From IMG/VR virus record IMGVR_UViG_3300034198_014458, positions 1-48,708 of that record: a stretch of 48,708 bases of DNA; one strand, 5' to 3'. This document shows, one piece after another, positions 33,589 to 41,352 of the stretch. Position 1 is the first letter of the stretch, and each line of letters begins with the position of its first letter. Position numbers and translations under genes: made by a program. Source of the stretch: a virus. The notes under the pieces are model-generated. The model ran no database searches. It was given only the letters and a program-made list of their open reading frames with translations, and was not told where the DNA came from.

Positions 33589-34781
33589 TAGTAAACACCT
33601 CCTTCACTAGTTCCTCTTGAAGAGAAATTGGACTTGGTAAGAATTTCTGTTTCTTTGAATTGTAGTGACAAGCGAATACCAACTGGCATACCAGTTCCAC
33701 CTAGACTTGGTTTGCCGTCACCAAAAACTTCATATGCTGCAAAACCGTTAGGTGCATAATCAACGTTAATATCTGTCAATACACATGTTGATACTTTAGG
33801 AATATTCATGTTTTCTTTGCCATTGTACATGAACTTGATATCAAACTCTGAAGGTGGTACTAAAAAGTAACCACTACTTCCTTTTACATATTCTGGTGCT
33901 TGATGAAATTTCAAACGACCAATAATCTTTTGTACCTCGGCTGCTTCCTTTTCGGAACGTGGGTACATCATAAATTCAAATCTAAATGACCTGAATGATG
34001 GTGAAGAATACAACAACTCTAACATTGGGTTAACTACAGCACCTTGTGTTGCAAAGATTGCTTTACCAATATTCGATTGATTCAGGATGTAACCTGCAAC
34101 AAATGGAGTCAAGTTACCAACTGCTTTACCAATTTGTTCAGCTGATGCGCCACTTTTTAAAGCATCAGCAAGAGATGAACCAGCTGCAGCAGCTGCCGCA
34201 AGTGGTGAGTCACCTAAACTCACATCAGAATAACTTTGATTGTAATCAAATGCCATTGTATCTGGCATATACAGAGCAATAGTATCGGTTGTACGTTTGA
34301 TTGTTCGTACAAAGTTTTCATTGGTCAAGTTGTTATAATATGCTGATGTTGTATCTAAAACACCTTTTGTAGTGTTAGCGGCTAAGTTAACCAATGGATT
34401 ATCAGATGATGTTGCATCACCAAACAACTTAGAAATACCATCAGTAAGTGATGATATACCAGGAATGTTATTCAATGCGCCTTGAATCGCTGAACCTGTA
34501 TTTTTAATATTGCCGGCCAAGTTCACACTACCATATTGACCCGCCAAAGCTTTACGATTGGCAGTAATAGTAGGTACATCAGTTGTTCTGCTTCCCTTAA
34601 ATGATGTTTTGGCTTGTTCATTAACGTGAACCAGTAAGTAGTGGCCACGGTCATAGGTCGTACCCAAGTCTTCCGGATATCGAAATACGTTGTAGTCGAA
34701 TTTAGAGTCCACCAAATCGTTTAGTGGTCCTCTAGACCCTTCTTTATTGAAGGTTATATCTGTAAGAGAAAATAGCGCCAT
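33588..34781 (-). CDS. 48: Baseplate tail-tube cap protein gp48 (397 aa)
   Basis: gp48-like: the C-terminal half has 'SPSFRSFRFEFMMYPRSEKEAAEVQKIIGRLKFHQAPEY', 'YFLVPPSEFDIKFMYNG', 'TCVLTDINVDYAPNGFAAYEVFGDGKPSLGGTGMPVGIRLSLQFKETEILTK', corresponding to the T4 gp48 tube-like fold. T4 gp48 is 364 aa. SD AGGA precedes the ATG, and a perfect late promoter lies at 34805-34812. First gene of the leftward structural unit. Confidence 0.88.
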   Translation of the reverse strand: MALFSLTDITFNKEGSRGPLNDLVDSKFDYNVFRYPEDLGTTYDRGHYLLVHVNEQAKTSFKGSRTTDVPTITANRKALAGQYGSVNLAGNIKNTGSAIQGALNNIPGISSLTDGISKLFGDATSSDNPLVNLAANTTKGVLDTTSAYYNNLTNENFVRTIKRTTDTIALYMPDTMAFDYNQSYSDVSLGDSPLAAAAAAGSSLADALKSGASAEQIGKAVGNLTPFVAGYILNQSNIGKAIFATQGAVVNPMLELLYSSPSFRSFRFEFMMYPRSEKEAAEVQKIIGRLKFHQAPEYVKGSSGYFLVPPSEFDIKFMYNGKENMNIPKVSTCVLTDINVDYAPNGFAAYEVFGDGKPSLGGTGMPVGIRLSLQFKETEILTKSNFSSRGTSEGGVY

Positions 34782-34804
34782 TTTAGTCCTGTGAGTTGAC
34801 TACA

Positions 34805-34812
34805 TATTTATA
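34805..34812 (-). promoter_or_regulatory. T4-type late promoter TATAAATA at the divergent junction
   Basis: The minus strand reads CATATAAATATG, with TATAAATA 24-31 nt upstream of the gp48 ATG. The element is part of a near palindrome (CATATTTATATG) that also contains the ATG of gp4 on the plus strand, so promoter and opposite start codon share the same bases. Confidence 0.7.
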
Positions 34813-35258
34813 TGACTTTCGGTAACAAATCATATAAAGGATTCTTCAAGCCTAAGAATCCGGCAAAGTATAAAGGTGACCCATCCAATGTGGTTTATCG
34901 TTCATCATGGGAACTTCGTGTGATGAAGTGGTTTGACGACCACCCAAATGTAATATGGTGGTGTTCAGAAGAACTTCACGTTAAGTATTTTTCTCCAGTA
35001 GATGAGAAATGGCATCGTTATTTTCCCGATTTTGTTGTAAAAATGAGGAGAAAAGATGGTACCGTTATGACCTATGTATTAGAGGTCAAACCTGAGTTTC
35101 AAACGAAAAAACCGGTTCAAAAAAGAAAAACTAAAAGGTTTATCCAAGAATCAATGACTTATATTGTCAATCAATGTAAGTGGAAAGCAGCCGATGAGTT
35201 CTGTCAGGAACACGGATGGCAGTTTAAGGTGGTTACTGAAAAGGACCTAGGTATCTAA
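34812..35258 (+). CDS. 4: Head completion protein gp4 (148 aa)
   Basis: Closely follows T4 gp4: 'SYKGFFKPKNPAKYKGDPSNVVYRSSWELRVMKWFDDHPNVIWWCSEEL', 'RYFPDFVVKMRRKDG', 'YVLEVKPEFQT'. The PD...EVK arrangement (PDF at ~74, LEVKP at ~90) is a PD-(D/E)XK nuclease fold. In T4 gp4 acts with gp50 and gp65 when heads are finished and joined to tails. Length matches T4 (150 aa). No good Shine-Dalgarno is visible. It heads the rightward operon. Confidence 0.92.
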   Translation: MTFGNKSYKGFFKPKNPAKYKGDPSNVVYRSSWELRVMKWFDDHPNVIWWCSEELHVKYFSPVDEKWHRYFPDFVVKMRRKDGTVMTYVLEVKPEFQTKKPVQKRKTKRFIQESMTYIVNQCKWKAADEFCQEHGWQFKVVTEKDLGI

Positions 35259-35341
35259 TGAAAACGGAACACCAATACTTATGCAGTATATCAGTAAAAA
35301 TAAGGCAAAGGTATAGGTAAACAATTGAACATAAATAGAGA

Positions 35342-35920
35342 ATGGCATATCTTTTAGACAGAATACAACAACAGTTGATGAAAACTGGTTACGAACCTCG
35401 TTCAAAGCAGGCTCGTGATTGGTTACGTGGTAAGGTCAAGGACTTAAAACCTACCAGACAAACAATGATGCAAGACCGTGATAGATTGACAAATTCTGCT
35501 TTCATTGGTCATATGTACTTCTATTCCTACGACCCAAAAACAAAAGACAGTTTGCCGTATTATGACCGATTCCCTCTGGTGATACCCATTGAACAATATA
35601 AAGATGGTTTTCTCGGCATCAATCTACACTATATTCACCCAAAACAACGCATACTGCTTCTCGACCAATTAAGTGAGTATGCCACAAATAAGAACTTCGA
35701 CATACGTACCCGGTTACGTTTAAGTTACGATTTGTTGCGTAGAGCATCTAAGGCTTATCAAGCAACTCCTTGTATTAAACGGTATCTGTTTTCGCACGTC
35801 CAATCACGCTTCGTAGAAATCTTTGCGGATGAATGGGACATTGCTGCACTATTGCCTGCCGAAAACTTCGTTGGTGCCTCTACAAGCAAGGTATGGTCAG
35901 ATTCTAGGAAAAAATTCTAA
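35342..35920 (+). CDS. Conserved T4-like phage protein next to gp4 (192 aa)
   Basis: MAYLLDRIQQQLMKTGYEPRSKQARDWLRGKV, then 'GHMYFYSYDPKTKDSLPYYDRFPLVIPIE', 'GINLHYIHPKQRILLLDQL' and C-terminal 'WDIAALLPAENFVGASTSKVW'. I recognise this as a protein conserved beside gp4 and tail-tube genes in marine T4-like phages, but do not know its function. It is soluble and has no membrane segment. An ATAAATA at 35331-35337 is close to its start. Its stop overlaps the gp54 start, suggesting coupled synthesis with the tail initiator. Confidence 0.7.
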   Translation: MAYLLDRIQQQLMKTGYEPRSKQARDWLRGKVKDLKPTRQTMMQDRDRLTNSAFIGHMYFYSYDPKTKDSLPYYDRFPLVIPIEQYKDGFLGINLHYIHPKQRILLLDQLSEYATNKNFDIRTRLRLSYDLLRRASKAYQATPCIKRYLFSHVQSRFVEIFADEWDIAALLPAENFVGASTSKVWSDSRKKF

Positions 35921-36705
35921 TGTCATTTTCACCTCAATTATTCTTATCCAACGTTAAGGCAAAAGACGGTCTTGCCCGTCCAAATCGATTTGAGACAATC
36001 GTGCCCATTCCAAAATATGTTGGCGATTTTGTTGGTAACTCAATACTTGAACAGATTGCAAACTTACCAAACGTATTGTTTACCGATGTTCAGAGTGGTA
36101 TCAATAACTTACTTGGTAACAAAAAAGGTGACCCACAATCTATGTCTGCTAATCCAACAATGTCACGATACTTGACATTGCAATGTGAAACTGCGGAGAT
36201 TCCGGGTAGGACTTTACTTACAGCAGATGCTAAGGTTTACGGACCAACTTATAAAGTACCATATCAGACACAATACAATGATATGAGTATGACATTCTTA
36301 TGTACCAACGAATTCTATGAACGTAAACTGTTTGAGCGTTGGATGGAAGCAATTATGCCTTTAGACTCCAGCAACCTTAGATTCCCTAAAGGTGAGAATA
36401 GTCGTTATCTAACAAACATTCAAATTATTCAGTATGATGATTTTATTAAGAAGATTCATATTGTGGAATTGAAAGATGCTTTTCCTACCGGTATTGCACC
36501 ACAACAGTTGAGCTGGGCCGATGATGGTTTTCACAGGTTGAATGTTCAGTTTGCTTATCATAAATACGAAACACTATACTCAGGTCAATACGATTTGGGT
36601 CAGGCTGCGGCCGCACTATTTGGTACACGTGCTGCTGCATGGTTTGATAAAACAACCACAGAACTTGGTACCGGTGTGACGAACACACTATTGAAAGTTT
36701 TTTAA
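35920..36705 (+). CDS. 54: Baseplate tail-tube initiator gp54 (261 aa)
   Basis: A tube-fold protein. 'RYLTLQCETAEIPGRTLLTAD', 'YGPTYKVPYQTQYNDMSMTFLCTNEFYERKLFERWMEAI' and 'FPTGIAPQQLSWADDGFHRLNVQFAYHKYE' align with the C-terminal half of T4 gp54 and gp19. T4 gp54 is 320 aa. It sits on gp48 and seeds gp19 polymerisation. Position before gp26 rather than in a gp19/gp18 block favours gp54 over the main tube protein. Confidence 0.78.
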   Translation: MSFSPQLFLSNVKAKDGLARPNRFETIVPIPKYVGDFVGNSILEQIANLPNVLFTDVQSGINNLLGNKKGDPQSMSANPTMSRYLTLQCETAEIPGRTLLTADAKVYGPTYKVPYQTQYNDMSMTFLCTNEFYERKLFERWMEAIMPLDSSNLRFPKGENSRYLTNIQIIQYDDFIKKIHIVELKDAFPTGIAPQQLSWADDGFHRLNVQFAYHKYETLYSGQYDLGQAAAALFGTRAAAWFDKTTTELGTGVTNTLLKVF

Positions 36706-36724
36706 TTTATGGAGATGAGTTATT

Positions 36725-37465
36725 ATGTTACCTAAACTTGATGTGCCGATGTTTGAATTGGTTCTTCCATTAACAAAGAAAAAGGTCAAGTTTCGACCGT
36801 TCTTAGTTAAAGAGGAAAAGATTCTATTGATGGCGATGGAATCAGAAGATGATAATGCAACATCATTAGCTATTAAACAGATTGTTAATAACTGTTTAAT
36901 TAGTGATAATGTTGATATTGAAAGTATGCCTGTTTTGGATTTAGAATATTTGTTCTTAAATTTACGAGCAAGGTCTATTGGTGAAGTTGTTGAACTGCAA
37001 TACAAGTGCAACAACAAAGTCAAAGATGATAAAGGTGAAGAACAAGAATGCGGCGCAGTTATTAAATTGCCTGTAAATCTTTTGGAAATTGAACCTGTCA
37101 TTCCAGAGACACACAAAAATAAAATTGAATTCTCACCAACAATGGGTATGCTTATGCGTTATCCATCATTCAAGTCTATAGAAAATGAAAGCAATTCTGA
37201 TACGACAGAAGTTGAACGTGTGATGAATATTTTGGTAAACTGTGTCGAATCTATTTACGATGCAGATAACATTTTCTATGCGAAAGATATTCCACAAGAA
37301 GAACTTGTAGAATTTATTGAAAATTTAACCCGTGAACAATTTGTAAAAGTGCAAGAGTTCTTTGACACTATGCCAAAGATTAGTAAGAAATTAAATTTTG
37401 GTTGCAAAAAATGCGGTTACAAAGAAGACATTACTGTTGAGGGTCTTCAAAATTTTTTCGTATAA
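36725..37465 (+). CDS. 26: Baseplate hub assembly protein gp26 (246 aa)
   Basis: gp26-like N-terminus: 'LDVPMFELVLPLTKKKVKFRPFLVKEEKILLMAMES' (T4: LPSFELSLPVTQQ...RPMLVKDEKL). A zinc-ribbon-like pair occurs: CNNK near residue 100 with CGAV, and CKKCGY near the C-terminus (C-x2-C). SD GGAG precedes the ATG. The last codons run through TTTTTTC, a -1 slippery heptamer, before the TAA at 37463, so a second, longer product is predicted. Role: chaperoning hub/tape-measure assembly, by analogy with T4 gp26/gp51. Confidence 0.82.
   Translation: MLPKLDVPMFELVLPLTKKKVKFRPFLVKEEKILLMAMESEDDNATSLAIKQIVNNCLISDNVDIESMPVLDLEYLFLNLRARSIGEVVELQYKCNNKVKDDKGEEQECGAVIKLPVNLLEIEPVIPETHKNKIEFSPTMGMLMRYPSFKSIENESNSDTTEVERVMNILVNCVESIYDADNIFYAKDIPQEELVEFIENLTREQFVKVQEFFDTMPKISKKLNFGCKKCGYKEDITVEGLQNFFV
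37453..37459 (+). promoter_or_regulatory. Predicted -1 ribosomal frameshift site TTTTTTC
   Basis: In the gp26 frame the codons are AAT TTT TTC GTA TAA, so T-TTT-TTC fits the X-XXY-YYZ rule for -1 slippage. Slipping bypasses the stop two codons later and continues in a frame open to 37653. No obvious Shine-Dalgarno precedes any ATG in that second frame, which supports frameshifting over independent initiation. Confidence 0.7.
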
Positions 37466-37653
37466 CTTTTCGTCATGATAACCTGAAGAACCATTTTGAG
37501 ACAAATTTTGCGTTAATGCAACACCACAAATACTCGTTAAGTGACTTAGAAACTATGATACCTTGGGAACGAAGCATCTATGTTTCAATGCTTGTACAGT
37601 ATATTGAGGAAGAAAACGAAAAAATTAAACAACAGAAGTTAACTAAGAGATAA
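37459..37653 (+). CDS. -1 frame extension of gp26 (64 aa; gp51-like assembly chaperone tail)
   Basis: Read from the slippery site, the frame gives RITFRHDNLKNHFETNFALM, then 'HHKYSLSDLETMIPWERSIYV' and a helical charged end (EEENEKIKQQKLTKR). 'HKYS..(E/D)LE.M.PWER.IYV' is a conserved-looking small domain. The fusion would be 309 aa (245 + 64). It ends 2 nt before the next ATG. Layout resembles the G/GT tail chaperones that precede a tape-measure gene. The alternative is a separate gene starting at ATG near 37516, which has no good RBS. Confidence 0.7.
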   Translation, partial: RITFRHDNLKNHFETNFALMQHHKYSLSDLETMIPWERSIYVSMLVQYIEEENEKIKQQKLTKR

Positions 37654-37655
37654 AG

Positions 37656-39605
37656 ATGGCATCAAATTTTTCAGATATTGTTAAGTATCAAAGAGCACAG
37701 GGAAGAGGAGTTTTAGGCTCACTCGGTTCTGCTATGGGTCAATCCACATTACAAAGGATGGATCCTAGAAATTACCTGTTCAATAGAAAGGGAGCAATGG
37801 CATCATTGTTTCCTGGTCTAAAAGGATACCAAGCAAAAACAACATCTGATAAAATCTCTAGTGGCGGAAGTTCAGGTGGTTTTTCAACCGGTCAGGTTGA
37901 ATTGATAACAGAAAAACTTGACCAAGTAAGAACACAAACAGGCCTTGTTGCCAAAAATACATTGGTGTTACCATCTCTTGCAAGAGATTTCCACCTTGTA
38001 AAACAAAACATCATTAAATTGGTGAAGTTACAAGGCGGCACACCAACAACAAAGGCTGGTGATTTCTTCTCACGCCAAATGGCAAGAGAATCTGCATATG
38101 AATCTAAATTTGGCAACAAACCCACACCAGTAGTAAAAACAGAACAGAAAAAAGAAGGTGGTTTCTTCTCAAACCTTTTTAGTGGTGGACTATCCGGTAT
38201 TTTGAGTAATCTTGTTAGTACTCTCGTTAAGGGTGGTTTAATCGTTGGTGCTTTGGCAGCAATAGGTAAAGCTGTTGAGAAATTCTTTTCCGACCCCGAC
38301 TTTAGAGAAAAAGTCTTTACTATGATTAAAGATTTCTTTTATTCCGATTTTGGTAAAGCTTTAATGATTGGCGTGGGTGTAGTGGTTGGCGTATTTGCAA
38401 CTTTCAAACTCGCATTGTTGGCGCTCGAGGCCGCAGTTCTAATGGCAGCTAGAAAGATTGGTGCCCTCTCTGGTATTCCTGGAGGTGCAGGCGGAGGCGG
38501 AATACCTACAGATACACCAGATAGTGATAGAAATAAACCTGGTCAAAAAGGTCCAACTAAAGATAAAAATGGTAGAACTTTACCACCAAGAGATGCAAAA
38601 GGACGATTCACCAAATTACCTAAACCTGGAACAAGTTCTGTTGGTATAGGTAGAGCAGCTGGTATTGCGGCCATTCTTGGCCTATTAGTCGATTCAGTTT
38701 ATACATCAGAAGATGATATTGCAATCATACGTGACTCAGGTTTTAGTAAATCTAAGATTTTTGAAAAACTGTCTGAGGAAGACCAATCTCAATATTTGGC
38801 CAACGTTTATGACAAGAGCGTACTTGAAGAAGATTTGAAAAAGTTTCGTCAAGAATTAATGTCAAAATATAACATTAAAGAAACTGGCGCAATTCTACGT
38901 TGGAAAGAACGTTATGTCGAAACGCCTGCCGCAGCAACACCTGACTCACCAACACCTTACAACGCAGCTAAAGATAGTCAAGCAGCGAATTCACCTTCAT
39001 CAACTGCTACCTCAGCAGTCACCCAAATGAATGGCGCAAGCGGTACATTCAATGGTTTATCTCGAGCTCAACAAGATGCATTCTTAAATGCTCAGTATGA
39101 AAGAGAAGGTAATAAACCTGGAAATTTGGCATATGATTTAAATAATCCTGGTGCTATGTTATATGCCGATTGGCAAAAAGCTTATGGTGCTGTACCAAAT
39201 AATGATAGAGGTAAAGTATTTTCAAATGGCAAGAAAGTTCCTTTTGCTGAGTTTCCATCATTCGAACAAGGACGTGAAGCACAAAGAGCATTATGGTCTT
39301 CTAAGTATGGAAGCATGCCTCTATCTCAAGCAGTTGCCACTTGGTCGGGTACCAAAATCGGCACAGTAGAACATGCAAATTATACAAATGCATTGATGAC
39401 GGCCGCAAATAATAGTGGCGCAAACCTCAACAATTCATCAGTTGCAATGGCAGATGGCAGAACAAACACTTCTGGTACTAATCAAACTGTGAACAATACA
39501 CAAGTTGCTCAGGCAGCACCGGCATTTAAACCAATGGAAGTTCCTGATTTGAAAGTGTATGATTCCGATTTAGCTAAGTTCTTACTAGAACCAGTAGTTA
39601 TATAA
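37656..39605 (+). CDS. Probable tape-measure/hub tail protein with C-terminal domain (649 aa)
   Basis: Residues ~1-60 are basic and Gly-rich. Two hydrophobic helices lie at about 180-206 (LVSTLVKGGLIVGALAAIG) and 233-266 (ALMIGVGVVVGVFATFKLALLALEAAVLMAA), as is common in tape-measure proteins. A low-complexity linker follows (270-330). Residues ~465-590 (LSRAQQDAFLNAQYEREG, 'NNPGAMLYADWQ', 'FPSFEQGREAQRALWSSKYG') form a discrete domain also found in phage tail proteins and perhaps peptidoglycan-related. Size is close to T4 gp29 (590 aa). Following gp26 supports this, but there is no direct sequence match to gp29. Confidence 0.55.
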   Translation: MASNFSDIVKYQRAQGRGVLGSLGSAMGQSTLQRMDPRNYLFNRKGAMASLFPGLKGYQAKTTSDKISSGGSSGGFSTGQVELITEKLDQVRTQTGLVAKNTLVLPSLARDFHLVKQNIIKLVKLQGGTPTTKAGDFFSRQMARESAYESKFGNKPTPVVKTEQKKEGGFFSNLFSGGLSGILSNLVSTLVKGGLIVGALAAIGKAVEKFFSDPDFREKVFTMIKDFFYSDFGKALMIGVGVVVGVFATFKLALLALEAAVLMAARKIGALSGIPGGAGGGGIPTDTPDSDRNKPGQKGPTKDKNGRTLPPRDAKGRFTKLPKPGTSSVGIGRAAGIAAILGLLVDSVYTSEDDIAIIRDSGFSKSKIFEKLSEEDQSQYLANVYDKSVLEEDLKKFRQELMSKYNIKETGAILRWKERYVETPAAATPDSPTPYNAAKDSQAANSPSSTATSAVTQMNGASGTFNGLSRAQQDAFLNAQYEREGNKPGNLAYDLNNPGAMLYADWQKAYGAVPNNDRGKVFSNGKKVPFAEFPSFEQGREAQRALWSSKYGSMPLSQAVATWSGTKIGTVEHANYTNALMTAANNSGANLNNSSVAMADGRTNTSGTNQTVNNTQVAQAAPAFKPMEVPDLKVYDSDLAKFLLEPVVI

Positions 39606-39610
39606 AAGAA

Positions 39611-39635
39611 AACCCTGCCGAAGCAGGGTTTTTTA
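39611..39635. terminator. Bidirectional intrinsic terminator between convergent units
   Basis: AACCCTGC-CGAA-GCAGGGTT is a perfect 8-bp stem with a 4-nt loop. Its plus-strand side is followed by a T run (TTTTTTATT counting the stem end), and the minus-strand side runs into TTCTTTTATA. It sits 6 nt after the 649-aa gene and 16 nt before the end of gp32, so it can stop both transcripts. Confidence 0.88.
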
Positions 39636-39650
39636 TTGGGTGATTAGAAA

Positions 39651-40550
39651 TTAATCTTGGTCAGCCAAAGACTTGAAATAATTCATGTCATCATCTTCAG
39701 TAGCTGGGACAGTATCAATTACTGAAACGTCTTCATCTTTAAACTTGGCCAACACAGCATCTTCTGCCTTAGTTTTTAAGTTTACAGCAGCATTGCCATC
39801 GAAACCTAGGACCTTGTCAAGGCGAGCCTTCAACTGGTCATAAGGTTTGAATTGTTTACGGTCTGTGAAATCTTTGAGTGAGTACTCTTTCTTCCACAAG
39901 TCTTCAAGTTTCTCATCATCACCATCAAACAAAGCGGTGATGGAATCAAATTCAGACTTATCGTAGTTACGATAACCTTCAACATTACGAATCTTCAACT
40001 TGAAGTTGGCACCTTCCCACATATCAAATGGGTTAGTTGGTTGCTCATCAGGGAACTCAGGGTTCATAGTCTCTGAAATTTTATCAAAGATTTTCTTACC
40101 AAACTTGAACAGTTTGATTTTACCTTCATTCTCTGGATGTTTTGGGTCAGAGATGACCAAGATATTTGCGACATAGCTCAACTTACGTTTTTGCTTACGT
40201 GCGATATCTTTGTTTGCTTCAATACCAGAATTCCATAGTGTATTGTTGTGTTCACAAACTGGACACTTCTCATTGAGAGTTGTCAAACAGTTATCAATGA
40301 ACCAACCACCAGGACCTTGGAACCCGTGAGAGAATGTTCGTGCCCATGGAAGAGCATCGTCACCATCTACGGAAGGAGCGGGAAGAAAACGGATGATTGC
40401 CATGCCGTTACCTGCCTTATCGACTTCTGGTTGCCAAAAACGTGTATCGTCTTTAGAACCTGCTTCGGCAGTTTGCGTTGTTTGTTCCAATGCTTTGGTC
40501 AGTTTGTCCAAAGAAGAACGGTTACGCTTAAGATTTGCAAATGAACTCAT
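39651..40550 (-). CDS. 32: Single-stranded DNA-binding protein gp32 (299 aa)
   Basis: gp32 architecture: an N-terminal basic self-association segment (FANLKRNRSSLDKLTKAL), an OB-fold core and an acidic C-terminus (AVLAKFKDEDVSVIDTVPATEDDDMNYFKSLADQD). Zinc ligands H75, C88, C96 and C99 have the spacing expected from T4 (H64, C77, C87, C90). Length matches T4 (301 aa). It coats ssDNA in replication and recombination and recruits gp59, encoded two genes upstream. Confidence 0.95.
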   Translation of the reverse strand: MSSFANLKRNRSSLDKLTKALEQTTQTAEAGSKDDTRFWQPEVDKAGNGMAIIRFLPAPSVDGDDALPWARTFSHGFQGPGGWFIDNCLTTLNEKCPVCEHNNTLWNSGIEANKDIARKQKRKLSYVANILVISDPKHPENEGKIKLFKFGKKIFDKISETMNPEFPDEQPTNPFDMWEGANFKLKIRNVEGYRNYDKSEFDSITALFDGDDEKLEDLWKKEYSLKDFTDRKQFKPYDQLKARLDKVLGFDGNAAVNLKTKAEDAVLAKFKDEDVSVIDTVPATEDDDMNYFKSLADQD

Positions 40551-40616
40551 ATATTACCTCGTATTAAATGTATGTTTTGTATAACGTCTTATCCACAGTA
40601 TGCATAGTATATCATG

Positions 40617-40624
40617 TATTTATG
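40617..40624 (-). promoter_or_regulatory. Late-promoter-like CATAAATA upstream of gp32
   Basis: CATAAATA overlaps the stop of the HAD gene and lies ~70 nt upstream of the gp32 ATG. The 69-nt leader between them (40551-40619) is AT-rich, carries the SD GAGG (TACGAGGTAATATATG) and has no clear sigma70 -35. The leader is of the length in which T4 gp32 autoregulates its mRNA, but no pseudoknot could be confirmed by eye. Confidence 0.4.
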
Positions 40625-41108
40625 CTTCTGTCAAGTAGAATCTCAGTAACTTTTTACATTCACCGAAATCCTTGTAAAGAATGCCTGTACCGCCTGCTTT
40701 GACAAATGATTCAATCACATCAGGGGTATCGTCAATCATTACATAGTCTGGTTGAGCATACTTCGCCTTGTTACGGCGACCTGCAACCACGTTAATCTTA
40801 TAAGGAATGCCGTGATTACATAACCAAACTGTTTTCTGTGCCGCAACATCATCATGTCTGGCATTGCCGCCACTTGATGTTAGAATTTCAATCGGCACAT
40901 GTAACGTAGCCAGAAAACTAAGAAGATTCTCAGCATCAGGCCAGTACTCTAGTGTTTCAAACTGTTTCGTTTCAATGAAGTCGTGCCAGTTTGTATTCCA
41001 TTCTTTTCGGTCACGTTGAGAACCTGGTAATTCACCATAACGTTCTGTGTACCGTTTTTCAAAGTTGGCAATTACGCCATCCATATCCAAATAAATTTTA
41101 CTAATCAT
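40620..41108 (-). CDS. HAD-superfamily phosphatase / 5'(3')-deoxyribonucleotidase-like (162 aa)
   Basis: Start chosen at 41108 (MISKIYLDMDGVIANFEKRY), 1 nt after the upstream stop; a longer frame would overlap that gene. HAD motif I is DMDG (D8, D10), motif II is 'IEILTSSGG' near residue 75, and motif IV is 'YVMIDDTPD' near residue 128. The 'WPDAENLLSFL' cap region is typical of the NT5C-like nucleotidases used in phage nucleotide salvage. It lies between gp59 and gp32 in the replication cluster. Confidence 0.78.
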   Translation of the reverse strand: MISKIYLDMDGVIANFEKRYTERYGELPGSQRDRKEWNTNWHDFIETKQFETLEYWPDAENLLSFLATLHVPIEILTSSGGNARHDDVAAQKTVWLCNHGIPYKINVVAGRRNKAKYAQPDYVMIDDTPDVIESFVKAGGTGILYKDFGECKKLLRFYLTEA

Positions 41109-41109
41109 A

Positions 41110-41352
41110 TCAATATCCAGGTGCGCTATAATCCGTGGTCTTTGTGTAGATAGCAAATCCATCTGCACCGATTTGTGGACAAACCATAATCGTCTTAGGT
41201 AGACCCATGTTATCTTTCTCACCAGATTCACCGCAGATAAAAAACAATCCAGTCTTATCTGCCGTTGCGTGTGCGAAAATCTTTTCCAATTTCACAACAC
41301 GTTCTCTTAGTTGCCTAAGTTCACCCTCAAACGATTCAACTGCGTGATTCAT
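41110..41352 (-). CDS. Hypothetical phage protein (80 aa)
   Basis: MNHAVESFEGELRQLRERVVKLEKIF is a short coiled-coil N-terminus. It is followed by a small beta domain ('GLFFICGESGEKDNMGLPKTIMVCPQIGADGFAIYTK') that looks conserved in marine T4-like phages. Its ATG overlaps the gp59 stop (ATGA region). No function known; it may be a gp59/gp32-associated factor by position. Confidence 0.6.
   Translation of the reverse strand: MNHAVESFEGELRQLRERVVKLEKIFAHATADKTGLFFICGESGEKDNMGLPKTIMVCPQIGADGFAIYTKTTDYSAPGY

Noticed and set aside
35260-35322. 20-codon ORF MKTEHQYLC after gp4 (TAATG-type overlap)
   Set aside because: Short, basic and non-hydrophobic, with no RBS and no recognisable motif; the 83-nt gap is better left as a leader for the 192-aa gene.
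41109-41231. 41-codon N-terminal extension of the HAD phosphatase
   Set aside because: It overlaps the upstream 80-aa gene in another frame and adds no family sequence; HAD proteins begin a few residues before DMDG, as the ATG at 41108 gives.
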